Below, in pieces: positions 1-9,961 of a stretch of 64,000 nucleotides of DNA (its first letter is position 1; the number at the start of each line of letters is the position of its first letter). The position numbers and the translations under genes are program-made. The stretch is from Flavobacterium fryxellicola (GTDB taxonomy: Bacteria; Bacteroidota; Bacteroidia; Flavobacteriales; Flavobacteriaceae): assembly GCF_900143245.1 (NCBI RefSeq), contig NZ_FRDK01000001.1:310001-374000 (forward strand). The letters are read 5' to 3'. Below the pieces are notes generated by a model. It made no database searches and was not told the DNA's origin. It saw only the letters and a list, made by a program, of their open reading frames with translations.

Positions 1-1530
1 ATTTACAACAATACTACCATTAGACATAGAAGCAGTAGCTGCACCTACAGGTAATCCTGACGTTCCCGTAGGAATAGCTGCCCAACTATAAGTATAAGGA
101 ATTGTTCTATTACCCGAAACTGTCACATTATCAATTGCCCAAAACCAATCAAATTGCGCATCGTATTTAAAACGAACATAAAGAGTCGCTTGATTAATAT
201 ATGAATCTAAATTAATTATTGCCTTTAAAAAATTATTTTCACTACCTTGAGTTGTTGTTGTTGTAGATAGAGTTGTCCACAAAGTACCATTAGTTGATAC
301 TTCAACTCTGGAAAAATCTGTACTATCGAAATCAAGATTATATTGGTAGAATTCTAACGAAAGACTCGTATATCCGACGGAATTCATAACTGGAGATTGC
401 AATATAGTAGCTGTCGTCCCACCATTCTGATCAGCACTATTAGATAAATAAAACTGACTGTTATCATTAGAACGAAATGTTCTTGCTGGGTATCCACCGC
501 CATAATTGTAAACATATCCATCTGGTCTCAATTTCCAAGCAGCATCTGCAACTGTTCCTCCTGTTGAATTATTAATTTTATTCCAAGAATTTGTTGCACC
601 ATTAAATCCCTCACTTAACAAAACCGTATTTTGAGTGCTTGGAGATGCAGAGGCTGTTAAACTTATATTAGCACCGCTACTTATTGAAGTAGAACTAGCT
701 GTTGCCGTAACTGTAGGAGTTGAATTTAAAGCAAATATGTTCGTACTGGTAGCGATTCCTCCTGGAGTAGTTACTGTTATAGCACCACTAATTACAGTAG
801 CTGGTAATTGAGCTGTTATTTGTGTATTACTATTTACTGTAAATGAAGTTGAAGGCACTCCATTAAAGTTTACAACAGTCGCACCAGAGAAATTTGTTCC
901 AGTAATAACAACTGATGCCCCAGATGCGGCACATGCATTGCTTGGTGTAAAACTAGTTATTGTTGGCAATAAGTACCCTACCAAGGTTGCATTATCAATT
1001 ATAAATGTTCTACCATTATCTACACCGCCACTTACTTTTGAAATTTCTATTAAAACCTCACTAGAATCATTAGCAGAAATTGGAAAAGCAGAGGTAAAAA
1101 GATTATTATTTGAAGTTGTTGGTGTATAAGTTGCTAAAACTGTATCCCAATTAGCTCCTCCATTAGAACTAACTCTAACTAGGAATGTACCAATTGAAAT
1201 ATTATCAGTTCTATTACAATATGAAAACACCATACCACCATACCCTGTTGTATTCACAGTGAAACGATAATAATCGCCAGGATCCCAGTTTCCACCAGAA
1301 ACCATTCGACTTCCTTGACAAGGGTTTAAAGTTGAATATACTAGTTGACCATTTGGAATTCCACCCGATGAAAAGGCAGGAATTCCCGTTACGTTATCAA
1401 TATTCGGAGCAACTCCATTTTCAAAATCAAACTGAAAAAGAGTTGTTTGCCCTTTAGACACAATAGACAACAACATAACAAAAGCAAAAAGAAGAAATCT
1501 TGTATTTAGGAATAGTATTTTTTTATTCAT
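1..1530 (-). CDS. Secreted multidomain surface protein with IPT/TIG-like domain (3' end outside window)
   Basis: The reading frame is open from an ATG at 1530 to the window edge, giving 510 residues without a stop, so the C-terminus is missing. Residues 1-29 form a signal peptide (MNKKILF followed by a hydrophobic stretch ending in SKGQ). A region of about 140 residues beginning TTLFQFDFENG resembles the jelly-roll modules of flavobacterial secreted proteins. It is followed by an IPT/TIG-like immunoglobulin fold (starts PTITSFTPSNACAASG, with GTNFSGATVVNFNG) and then a second jelly-roll-like segment containing LLSEGFNG. The protein is Thr/Ser/Asn rich. By family analogy it is likely exported and attached by the type IX secretion system, but the expected C-terminal sorting domain lies outside the window. 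Substrate or adhesion target is unknown. Confidence 0.85.
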   Translation of the reverse strand, partial: MNKKILFLNTRFLLFAFVMLLSIVSKGQTTLFQFDFENGVAPNIDNVTGIPAFSSGGIPNGQLVYSTLNPCQGSRMVSGGNWDPGDYYRFTVNTTGYGGMVFSYCNRTDNISIGTFLVRVSSNGGANWDTVLATYTPTTSNNNLFTSAFPISANDSSEVLIEISKVSGGVDNGRTFIIDNATLVGYLLPTITSFTPSNACAASGASVVITGTNFSGATVVNFNGVPSTSFTVNSNTQITAQLPATVISGAITVTTPGGIATSTNIFALNSTPTVTATASSTSISSGANISLTASASPSTQNTVLLSEGFNGATNSWNKINNSTGGTVADAAWKLRPDGYVYNYGGGYPARTFRSNDNSQFYLSNSADQNGGTTATILQSPVMNSVGYTSLSLEFYQYNLDFDSTDFSRVEVSTNGTLWTTLSTTTTTQGSENNFLKAIINLDSYINQATLYVRFKYDAQFDWFWAIDNVTVSGNRTIPYTYSWAAIPTGTSGLPVGAATASMSNGSIVVN

Positions 1531-1926
1531 ATTGTATTATTTTATTTGTCTTAACATGACATTTTAAAGCTTTTCTCACTTGAAAAAAATTAAAAAAATT
1601 ACATAAGATGCAAGTTAGTTTCGGATTTTAAATAACATGCTATTTAATCGACCAAGTGCTAAATAATCGGTTGAAATACGTGTTTTCACAGTTTAAAATT
1701 TTTTGTTTTTGACCTTTTCAAAAATCACTTTTTCAGGACTAATTCCCTTTAAAATAAGGTTTATTACCAATAAAATGACAATCTGTTTTTTCGACAAATT
1801 CAACAAAATTTAAATTCCTATTTACCACTTGGAGCAATCTCGATTTAAAGGTTTATTTTTGAAATTAAATTATCGAAACCATAAATCAACTTTAAGCTCG
1901 ATAATTCTGCTGTAAAACCAAAAAAA
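1531..1926. other. Divergent intergenic region, no gene seen
   Basis: AT-rich spacer between the start of the secreted protein (minus) and recX (plus). It must carry both promoters. I see no convincing TTG/TAnnTTTG pair, no ORF with coding character and no strong hairpin. Confidence 0.5.
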
Positions 1927-2406
1927 ATGAATCCAATTTATTCCATAAAAGAAGCCACCCACAAAATAGAGCATTACTGTGCCTATCAAGAACGCTGTCA
2001 CGAAGAAGTAGTACAAAAATTGCGGAGCATGAAAATGGATTCAGATGAGATCGATACTATTCTAGTGCATCTGATCAAAGATAATTTCCTGAATGAAAGT
2101 CGTTTTGCCTGCAGTTTCGCCCGAGGAAAACACCGAATCAAGTTTTGGGGAAAAATAAGAATTGTGAATGAATTAAAGTTTCGGAAAATCACGCAATACA
2201 ACATCAATCTGGCACTCAAAGAAATCTCAACCGAAGAATATTTAGCTACTTTTCATACCGTCGCAGAAAGAAACTGGGAATCCGTACGAGAAACTAATTT
2301 GCTAAAAAAACGTAAAAAATGCTGTGATTTCCTGCTTCGTAAAGGCTTCGAAAGCAATTTAGTTTACGAGAAAGTAAAGGAGCTGGAGAATCTGGACACG
2401 GATTAG
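1927..2406 (+). CDS. recX: Regulatory protein RecX
   Basis: 159 residues, the usual length of RecX, which binds RecA filaments and limits RecA activity in recombination and the SOS response. The protein is all-helical in composition, with the typical N-terminal pattern YCAYQERCHEEVVQKL and the repeated three-helix signature LIKDNFLNESRFACSFARGK, then WGKIRIVNELKFRKI. Start is the first ATG in frame, 6 bases after an A-rich stretch that fits the weak ribosome sites of Bacteroidetes. It stands alone and is convergent with the biotin-linked ketoacyl synthase downstream. Confidence 0.92.
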   Translation: MNPIYSIKEATHKIEHYCAYQERCHEEVVQKLRSMKMDSDEIDTILVHLIKDNFLNESRFACSFARGKHRIKFWGKIRIVNELKFRKITQYNINLALKEISTEEYLATFHTVAERNWESVRETNLLKKRKKCCDFLLRKGFESNLVYEKVKELENLDTD

Positions 2407-2576
2407 CACCGTTTATTATAATTTCATTGCCAACTGAAACTAGTGTTTATTGGTCATCTCAGTCACGAATAATAGTAACTACCTCGAATTTGTTTGTCCC
2501 TATTTTAAAAAGCACTAAAAACTACAGCAATTTCGTGGTTTACTTTTTTTGTCTTTCAATCAGTGCAATTAAATCG

Positions 2577-3749
2577 TTACAAACTCAAAAGAACACTCAC
2601 CGCATTTCCACCAAAACCAACCGCATTAATCAACACTTTTCTGATGGGTTTGGTTTGGGTTTGTGCTTTCGCAAAAGGTACTCCGATAAACGTATTGTGT
2701 TGCAGCATCAATATAGCAAATTCCAGACTCAAAATTCCTGATGCGCCAAAAGTGTGGCCTATCTTCCATTTATTAGTGGTCAACAAAGGAAGGTTTTTTC
2801 CAAATACTTTTTCAATAGCATTATATTCCGTTAAATCCCCTTTGATGGTTCCTGGCGCGTGCATCACGATCACATCTACTTCGGATAATTCGGTATTTTC
2901 CAATGCCATTTTCATTGATTTCTGGAAGCAAGTCGCTTCTGCCGAAATGGAAATATTATGTTCCAAAATTTCTGTGGCATAACCAATTCCTTCGATATAA
3001 GCCAAAGCATTTTCGGTCGCCCCTATTTCGAGACAACAAACACCGGCACCTTCACCAAGAATCATAGTGCTTCGTTTCTTTTCTAAATCCAGCGCTCGAT
3101 TAGGCCATTCAATATGCCTCGCTTGCGGATTTTCGCTATCTGCATAAATTTTCAGCGCTCGCATTTGTGCAATCGTAAAATCAGTTAATGGCGCTTCACT
3201 GCCACCTATTAAAAATTTATCCGCCATTCCAGCGCGAAGCCAAGCCACGCCGTTCAACAAAGCATGCAAGGCCGTTGAGCACGTTATAGAATGTGAAATT
3301 TCAGGTCCTGAACTTTGTAAATCATGAGCCACCCAAGAAGAAATATTGCCCAAAGTCGTCGTAGGTGACGCGAGGGTTTGTGCTTTGCCTGTTTGTAAAT
3401 AATCCCGATGGTGTTTTTCGAATAAAACTGTCGCACCTCTAGAAGATCCAATATTGATCCCAAAAACGTCATTTTGCGACCAGCCTGCATTTTCAATCGC
3501 TTTGCGTGAAGCTGCGATAGCGTATAAAACGGATTTGTCGAGCGCTTTGTATTTGTGATCTGACTCTCGCAACGCAGCCACTGTTTGCTCCGAATCATTG
3601 TCTAGCTTGGCTACGAAAGTGTTCTTATGATCCAGAAAGTGCTCAGAAAAATAGTGTTTCCCATTTAGATATTTGTTCCAAATCGTTTTTGAGTCATTGC
3701 CTAATGGAGAAATGGAAGCTATTGATGTTATGGAAATTGTTTGTAGCAA
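2577..3749 (-). CDS. Beta-ketoacyl-ACP synthase-like protein of the biotin cluster
   Basis: 390 residues of the KAS I/II thiolase fold. The catalytic set is present by inspection: Cys157 (SITCSTALHAL), His297 in the MHAPGTIKGD loop, Lys327 and His332 in KIGHTFGASG. FabF-type enzymes condense malonyl-ACP with acyl-ACP; the Cys-His-His set says this one is a condensing enzyme, not a KSQ decarboxylase. The sequence is divergent from housekeeping FabF (for example HAPGT where HGTGT is usual) and it lacks neighbouring fatty-acid genes. It lies 148 bases downstream of bioA on the same strand, as the last gene of bioF-bioD-bioA. I infer a role in making the pimeloyl-ACP precursor of biotin; this is not proven by the sequence. 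A general fatty-acid or aryl-polyene role is the alternative. Confidence 0.82.
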   Translation of the reverse strand: MLQTISITSIASISPLGNDSKTIWNKYLNGKHYFSEHFLDHKNTFVAKLDNDSEQTVAALRESDHKYKALDKSVLYAIAASRKAIENAGWSQNDVFGINIGSSRGATVLFEKHHRDYLQTGKAQTLASPTTTLGNISSWVAHDLQSSGPEISHSITCSTALHALLNGVAWLRAGMADKFLIGGSEAPLTDFTIAQMRALKIYADSENPQARHIEWPNRALDLEKKRSTMILGEGAGVCCLEIGATENALAYIEGIGYATEILEHNISISAEATCFQKSMKMALENTELSEVDVIVMHAPGTIKGDLTEYNAIEKVFGKNLPLLTTNKWKIGHTFGASGILSLEFAILMLQHNTFIGVPFAKAQTQTKPIRKVLINAVGFGGNAVSVLLSL

Positions 3750-3897
3750 AATATGTTGTTTTTTGTTTCACAAAGATTCACAAAGCTTTGCACAGATTCA
3801 CGAAGAGCATTTTGATTATTTTTATCACTATTCCAATAAAAACGCTGCGAATCGTTACGTTTGTTAACGCCACTTTGCGAAATTATTTTTTGCAAAT

Positions 3898-5169
3898 TTA
3901 TACTATTTCTAAAGCCTTTTCGACAACTTGATATACTTTCTGCAGTTGCTCTTCGGTAATGACATAAGGAGGTAAAATATAAACAATATTACCCACAGGC
4001 CTCAGAATTACTCCGTTTTCGATAAAAAAATCATAGAGTTTATTACGTAATGTGCCATAGTAACTCGCCGTGCTTTCGGTTTTTATTTCTAATGCAAAAA
4101 TAACTCCCAAAACTCGAGTTGTAACTACTTGTGGATGGTTTTTAACACGCTCTTCAAATTCCAAATGACTTTGATGGACCCGAACGATATTCGCCTGCAT
4201 TTCATTTGTTTGCAACAATGCTAAACTAGCCAAAGCTGCTGCGCAACCCGTCGGATTTGCCGTAAAAGTATGTCCGTGGAACAATGCTTTGTTAATATCA
4301 TCATCATAAAAGGCATCGAATAACTCTTGTGTGAAAGTCGTAATGGCCATTGGAATTGTTCCTCCAGTCAGCGCTTTGGACAAACACATCATATCTGGTT
4401 TTTCGACTAAATAATCCGTCGCAAAAGTTTTTCCTGTTTTTCCGAATCCCGTCATGACTTCATCGGCTATGGTGAGCACGTTATTTTCCCGACAAATACG
4501 CAGCAACACATCTAAAGCTTCTGGCGCATACATGACCATTCCTGCTGCTCCCTGAACCAATGGCTCAAAAATAAATCCTGCGCAGTCGTGCATCTTGATC
4601 ACCGCATGCAGTGCATCATAGCTTTGTTGCTCCAATCCTTTAACTGGAACTGGAATCCGAACCACATCAATAAACATACCTTGAAAAGCTTCAACAAAAA
4701 AGGATATCCCACTGGCTGCCATGGCCCCAAAAGTATCTCCATGAAACGAATCTTCGAAAGCAATTATTGTGGTTTTTTTTTTTCCTTTATTGAAAAAATA
4801 CTGCAATGCGACCTTAATAGCAATTTCAACAGCTGTAGAACCATTATCCGAAAAAAATATTTTTTGTTGGTTTTTTGGTAAAATTTCCATCAACTTCTCA
4901 GCTACCAAAACAGCGGGTTCGTGCGTGAATCCACCAAACAATACATGTTCTAATGTCGTGAGCTGTTTGTAAATGGCATCAGCAATAAAGGTATTCGAAT
5001 GTCCGTATGGATTTACCCACCAAGAAGCGATGGCGTCGATGTATTCTTTATTGTTTTCATCCCAAAGCAAAGCACCTTTCCCTTTTTTGATAGCAATAGG
5101 TACCGCTGCGGTTTTATGTTGGGTATACGGATGCCAAAGGTATTGGCGATCTCTTTCAGTTAAATTCAT
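3898..5169 (-). CDS. bioA: Adenosylmethionine-8-amino-7-oxononanoate aminotransferase
   Basis: 423-residue class III PLP aminotransferase that converts KAPA to DAPA with SAM as amino donor, third of the late biotin steps. The N-terminus LWHPYTQHKT and the substrate-site ASWWVNPYGHSN are typical BioA signatures. Asp236 of IADEVMTGFGKTG binds the PLP ring nitrogen and Lys265 (LSKALTGG) forms the Schiff base. Start ATG at 5169 gives the normal N-terminus. The gene follows bioD by 91 bases on the minus strand; that gap contains a short CCCGA/TCGGG hairpin (5193-5208) and a direct repeat of GATTTCAGATT. The frame includes a run of 11 T (plus strand, near 4773-4783), coding for a Lys-rich turn. Confidence 0.95.
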   Translation of the reverse strand: MNLTERDRQYLWHPYTQHKTAAVPIAIKKGKGALLWDENNKEYIDAIASWWVNPYGHSNTFIADAIYKQLTTLEHVLFGGFTHEPAVLVAEKLMEILPKNQQKIFFSDNGSTAVEIAIKVALQYFFNKGKKKTTIIAFEDSFHGDTFGAMAASGISFFVEAFQGMFIDVVRIPVPVKGLEQQSYDALHAVIKMHDCAGFIFEPLVQGAAGMVMYAPEALDVLLRICRENNVLTIADEVMTGFGKTGKTFATDYLVEKPDMMCLSKALTGGTIPMAITTFTQELFDAFYDDDINKALFHGHTFTANPTGCAAALASLALLQTNEMQANIVRVHQSHLEFEERVKNHPQVVTTRVLGVIFALEIKTESTASYYGTLRNKLYDFFIENGVILRPVGNIVYILPPYVITEEQLQKVYQVVEKALEIV

Positions 5170-5260
5170 TTGATTTCAGATTGAAGATTAACGTCCCGAC
5201 CAGTATCGGGTGTGATTTCAGATTCCCTATTTGAAATTGATTTTGATTTTGATATTACTC

Positions 5261-5878
5261 CTAAAGTTTCAATAAATTATCTCGGAACAGCTCCGCATAT
5301 TCCCGAATTACGTTGCCATCAAAATAGGGTTCGTCATCAATTCTTCCTATAAAATTCACTCCCGTTTTATTTAAAATAATTGCTTCAGTAGCTTTATTTT
5401 CATTGCCAGAGAAAATGATTCCAGCAACAATAATTTTTCTGTTTTGTAACGCTTCAACGGTTAACAAGGTATGATTGATGCTTCCCAAATAATGACGAGA
5501 AACGACAATTACTTTATAACTCGGCAAAATCAAATCAATCACGCAATCTTGTGTGTTTAATGGAACAAAAACACCTCCTGCACCTTCAACAACCAAATGA
5601 TTTTCTGTTTCAGGCGCTACTATCTGCTTTAAATCAATTGTAACGTTATCCAATTCAGCGGCAAAGTGTGGGCTCGCAGGTGTTTTCAATGCGTAACTAT
5701 TGGGATGGATTACCGTCTTTTTATTGGATAAAAACGATTTCACTTTCTGACTGTCGGAATTGTCTAAATCTCCCGCTTGAATGGGTTTCCAATAGTCTGC
5801 TTCTAGTGCTTCTGTTACAATGGATGATGCAATGGTTTTCCCTACATCGGTTCCAATTCCAGTTATAAATAGTTTCAT
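5261..5878 (-). CDS. bioD: Dethiobiotin synthetase
   Basis: 205 residues. BioD carboxylates DAPA to form the ureido ring of dethiobiotin using ATP and CO2. The P-loop GIGTDVGKT (residues 7-15) and the WKPIQAGD segment with the catalytic Lys are in the expected places, and the VVEGAGGVFVPL motif matches the family. The length is slightly below the E. coli enzyme (about 225). It begins 9 bases after the bioF stop, so translation is probably coupled. A TACTTTTG sequence at 5896-5903 (minus sense), inside the end of bioF, could act as an internal -7 element. Confidence 0.95.
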   Translation of the reverse strand: MKLFITGIGTDVGKTIASSIVTEALEADYWKPIQAGDLDNSDSQKVKSFLSNKKTVIHPNSYALKTPASPHFAAELDNVTIDLKQIVAPETENHLVVEGAGGVFVPLNTQDCVIDLILPSYKVIVVSRHYLGSINHTLLTVEALQNRKIIVAGIIFSGNENKATEAIILNKTGVNFIGRIDDEPYFDGNVIREYAELFRDNLLKL

Positions 5879-5887
5879 TTAGCTTTT

Positions 5888-7027
5888 TTAAAACACAAAA
5901 GTAGTCAACAAACGCAACACTTCCGAAATTTCTTCAGTAGAATTATAGCTGTGCAAGCAAATTCGCAAACGCTCTTGTCCTTCGGGAACGGTTGGTGAAA
6001 GAATGGCTTTCACATCAAATCCTTCTTGCTGTAGTTGGCTGGCAATTACTTTTACTTTTTCATTTCCGGGAATAATGGCTGATTGTATCGCTGATTTGCT
6101 TCGGACAAAAAGCGGCTTTAATCCCAACATATTCTTTTCCTGATTGAAATGAATGATGTTTTCTCGGAGTATTTCTATATTTTTTTTCTCTTTTTCTAAA
6201 AATTGATAGGCAATCAAAATCGTGGCAACAGAATGTGGCGAAAGCCCTGTGGTATAAATAAAACTTCGGGCAAAATTTACTAAATAATCCCTCAATTCAA
6301 CCGAGCCTAAAATCGCGGCTCCATGACATCCCAATCCTTTCCCGAAAGTCATAATTCGGGCAAAAACGTGATCTTGCAACCCCAGCATTTGAACGAATCC
6401 TTCTCCTGACGAACCAAAAACTCCCAAAGCATGCGCTTCATCAACAACTAGATAACATTTGTGTTTAGTTGAAACCGAAACCAATTCTTGTAGATTTGGA
6501 CAATCGCCATCCATCGAAAAAACAGATTCCGTGACGATATAAATAGTGGTGTTGGGATTCCGTACAATCAATTTTTCTAAATCTTCGCAATCATTATGAT
6601 TGAACTTATAAGCCTTCGCATTCGAGAGTTGAATTCCGTCTCTAATGGATGCATGGCACAATTCGTCGTAAACAATTAAGTCTCCTTTTTGCGGTATCGA
6701 ACCAAAGAACCCAATATTAGCATCGTAACCCGAATTAAAGATTAAGGCTGTTTCTGCCTGATGAAAAGTAGCAATAAAACCCTCTGTTTCTTGATACAGT
6801 TTATGGTTTCCAGATAATAATCGGGAGCCGGTTGCTCCGTTTTGGATGGTTTTATTTTTAATTAAGTACTGATGTGTTTCGTTAAAAATAATTTCCGATT
6901 TGGAAAACCCCAAGTAATCGTTTGAAGCAAAATCAATTAAAGTAGCTGGCAAAGGCAATTGTCGCAAAGCGTTATTTTGCTTTCTGATAGCAAGTTTATC
7001 GAATAAATTTTTTGGAAATTGTTTCAT
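5888..7027 (-). CDS. bioF: 8-amino-7-oxononanoate synthase
   Basis: 379 residues from the ATG at 7027. A longer frame begins at TTG 7036 but adds only three residues, so the ATG is preferred. BioF is the PLP enzyme that joins pimeloyl-ACP or -CoA with alanine to make KAPA, the first dedicated biotin ring step. Motifs: FASNDYLGF near residue 35, GATGSRLLSGNH around 64-74, the VVDEAHALG PLP site near 194-202 and the Schiff-base Lys230 in TFGKGLGCHG. First gene of the bioF-bioD-bioA-ketoacyl synthase unit. bioB, bioC and bioH are not in this window. Confidence 0.94.
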   Translation of the reverse strand: MKQFPKNLFDKLAIRKQNNALRQLPLPATLIDFASNDYLGFSKSEIIFNETHQYLIKNKTIQNGATGSRLLSGNHKLYQETEGFIATFHQAETALIFNSGYDANIGFFGSIPQKGDLIVYDELCHASIRDGIQLSNAKAYKFNHNDCEDLEKLIVRNPNTTIYIVTESVFSMDGDCPNLQELVSVSTKHKCYLVVDEAHALGVFGSSGEGFVQMLGLQDHVFARIMTFGKGLGCHGAAILGSVELRDYLVNFARSFIYTTGLSPHSVATILIAYQFLEKEKKNIEILRENIIHFNQEKNMLGLKPLFVRSKSAIQSAIIPGNEKVKVIASQLQQEGFDVKAILSPTVPEGQERLRICLHSYNSTEEISEVLRLLTTFVF

Positions 7028-7240
7028 CGTGCACAAAAATAAGCATCTTTTTTGGTTTATGAATTTCGTGTTCTATTTGTTTGTTTATCTTCTTAAATCA
7101 ATTCTGTTTATTACTACATAATGACCTGCAAAATTTTTACTTTTACCTTCATCAATTTAAATTCAGACTTTCTACACAATAAAATTTATCGTGAATTAAG
7201 AACAGTATTAAGTTAGTACTGCGAAATAAAATTAACTCAA

Positions 7241-7783
7241 ATGACTCCTATACATTACAAAAGAGCTACAACGCTGGACGAACTAGAACAAATCAGAACG
7301 CTACAAATACAAAATACTTCACAGTATACAAGTTCTGAAGAGCAGCTTCAAGAAGGATTTGTTACCGTACAACATACCGTTGCCTTATTAGAACAAATGA
7401 ATTCTGCTTGCGCGCACATTATTGCCAAAGACAATGATTCAGTCGTAGGTTTTGCCTTAGTGATGCTTTCCCTCTTTAGAAACGAAATAAAGGTTCTTAT
7501 CCCAATGTTTGAACGAATAGACAAATTAGTGGCAGACCATAAAACTTACGTTGTGATGGGCCAAATTTGCGTAGCTAAAAATTATAGAAGACAAGGACTA
7601 TTTCGGGGACTCTATCATTTCTATAAAACAGAACTACAACATCAATTTGATTACCTAATCACGGAAGTTGCTGCTATAAACCCTCGTTCTATGCAAGCGC
7701 ACGAAGCTGCTGGTTTCAAAATAATAGCTACTTATGAAGAGGATGGAATTGTTTGGAATATTATAGCTTGGGATTGGACATAA
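7241..7783 (+). CDS. GNAT family N-acetyltransferase
   Basis: 180 residues with the GNAT fold. The acetyl-CoA binding motif A is visible as VAKNYRRQGLFRGLY (RRQGLFRG at about residues 116-123), followed by the family's late pattern NPRSMQAHEAAGFKII. The substrate cannot be told; protein N-termini, amines or small metabolites are all possible. It stands alone, transcribed toward atpC, and shares with it the bidirectional hairpin terminator at 7785-7809. Confidence 0.85.
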   Translation: MTPIHYKRATTLDELEQIRTLQIQNTSQYTSSEEQLQEGFVTVQHTVALLEQMNSACAHIIAKDNDSVVGFALVMLSLFRNEIKVLIPMFERIDKLVADHKTYVVMGQICVAKNYRRQGLFRGLYHFYKTELQHQFDYLITEVAAINPRSMQAHEAAGFKIIATYEEDGIVWNIIAWDWT

Positions 7784-7784
7784 A

Positions 7785-7809
7785 AAAGCCCCGCAAATTG
7801 CGAGGCTTT
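7785..7809. terminator. Bidirectional terminator between the GNAT gene and atpC
   Basis: Inverted repeat AAAGCC...GGCTTT with an inner CGC/GCG extension around AAATT, flanked by A and T runs on both sides, placed between convergent genes. Confidence 0.8.
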
Positions 7810-7828
7810 ATAGTGTATTGGAATTACT

Positions 7829-8110
7829 TTAGTCTACTAAAACAATAACCTTACTGTCTTTCATCTCAATGGTTCCTGATTGGATTGCCAATGTATAATT
7901 TTGAGCATCTATCATTGTAAATTTATTTGCTACTTCTTTTGCAAAAGTAAAACTAGCGGCTGTAATTTTCACTACACCTTTTCCCAAAATAGAAACAATC
8001 GGTGCGTGGTTATTTAAAATCTGAAAGCTTCCATTAACTCCCGGCAATGTAACCGAAGTTACGTCAGCTGAAAATAATTTTGCTTCTGGTGATACTATTT
8101 CTAATAACAT
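7829..8110 (-). CDS. atpC: ATP synthase F1 epsilon subunit (short form)
   Basis: 93 residues covering only the N-terminal beta-sandwich (MLLEIVSPEAKLFSADVTSVTLPG, then GSFQILNNHAPIVSIL). The C-terminal two-helix inhibitory arm of the E. coli type (about 139 residues) is absent, as is usual in Bacteroidetes. The subunit sits in the central stalk of F1 and couples rotation of gamma to the c-ring. It follows atpD on the minus strand after a 79-base spacer that carries tandem AAAGTTT-type repeats. The other atp genes are not in the window, so the operon is split here. Confidence 0.93.
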   Translation of the reverse strand: MLLEIVSPEAKLFSADVTSVTLPGVNGSFQILNNHAPIVSILGKGVVKITAASFTFAKEVANKFTMIDAQNYTLAIQSGTIEMKDSKVIVLVD

Positions 8111-8131
8111 AATTTTTCAGTTTAAAGCTTA

Positions 8132-8184
8132 AAAGTTTAAAGTTTAAAGTTACTTGTGAACCTTAAACTCAAAACTTTAAAACT
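8132..8184. repeat. Tandem and inverted AAAGTTT repeat in the atpD-atpC spacer
   Basis: AAAGTTTAAAGTTTAAAGT at 8132-8150 is a tandem heptamer. A partial inverted copy (ACTTTAAAACT) follows at 8174-8184, so the spacer can fold into an imperfect AU hairpin. Confidence 0.55.
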
Positions 8185-8189
8185 AATTT

Positions 8190-9704
<1,515 letters not shown>

Positions 9705-9785
9705 TTATGTGTTTATTAAATAGCTATTTAGGTTTATGAATTAGTACCAACCGAAACGTATCGATTGAATGCCTTTTTCAGAGCG

Positions 9786-9815
9786 CAAAGATAATTTTTT
9801 AAAATAAAAAATCAA
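9786..9815 (-). promoter_or_regulatory. Bacteroidetes sigma-ABfr-type promoter of atpD-atpC
   Basis: On the minus strand, TTG (9815-9813), 19 bases, then TATCTTTG (9793-9786). This matches the flavobacterial consensus TTG-N17-23-TAnnTTTG. The leader to the atpD ATG would be about 80 bases. Confidence 0.75.
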
Positions 9816-9909
9816 TGCCTTTTACGATAAAAAAAGGATATTTTTCATAGCTGGTATAGAAATGACGTAGAAATGGACAAAACAGCGAAATATCCACAAA
9901 AACAAACAA

Positions 9910-9932
9910 CCACCACGTCAAAAGACGGGTGG
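9910..9932 (-). terminator. Terminator after the SGNH lipoprotein gene
   Basis: CCACC-A-CGTC / GACG-GGTGG stem with an AAAA loop. On the minus strand it is followed by a T-rich stretch, placed 30 bases past the stop of the SGNH gene. Confidence 0.65.
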
Positions 9933-9961
9933 CTATTTATTTAAAAAAAAACGAATTTTAA

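Noticed and set aside
938..1129. Plus-strand frame of 63 codons
   Set aside because: It is antisense to the open minus-strand secreted protein, which has a signal peptide and recognisable domains.
2427..2982. Overlapping plus-strand frames
   Set aside because: They lie mostly over the ketoacyl synthase coding region on the other strand and have no family signature.
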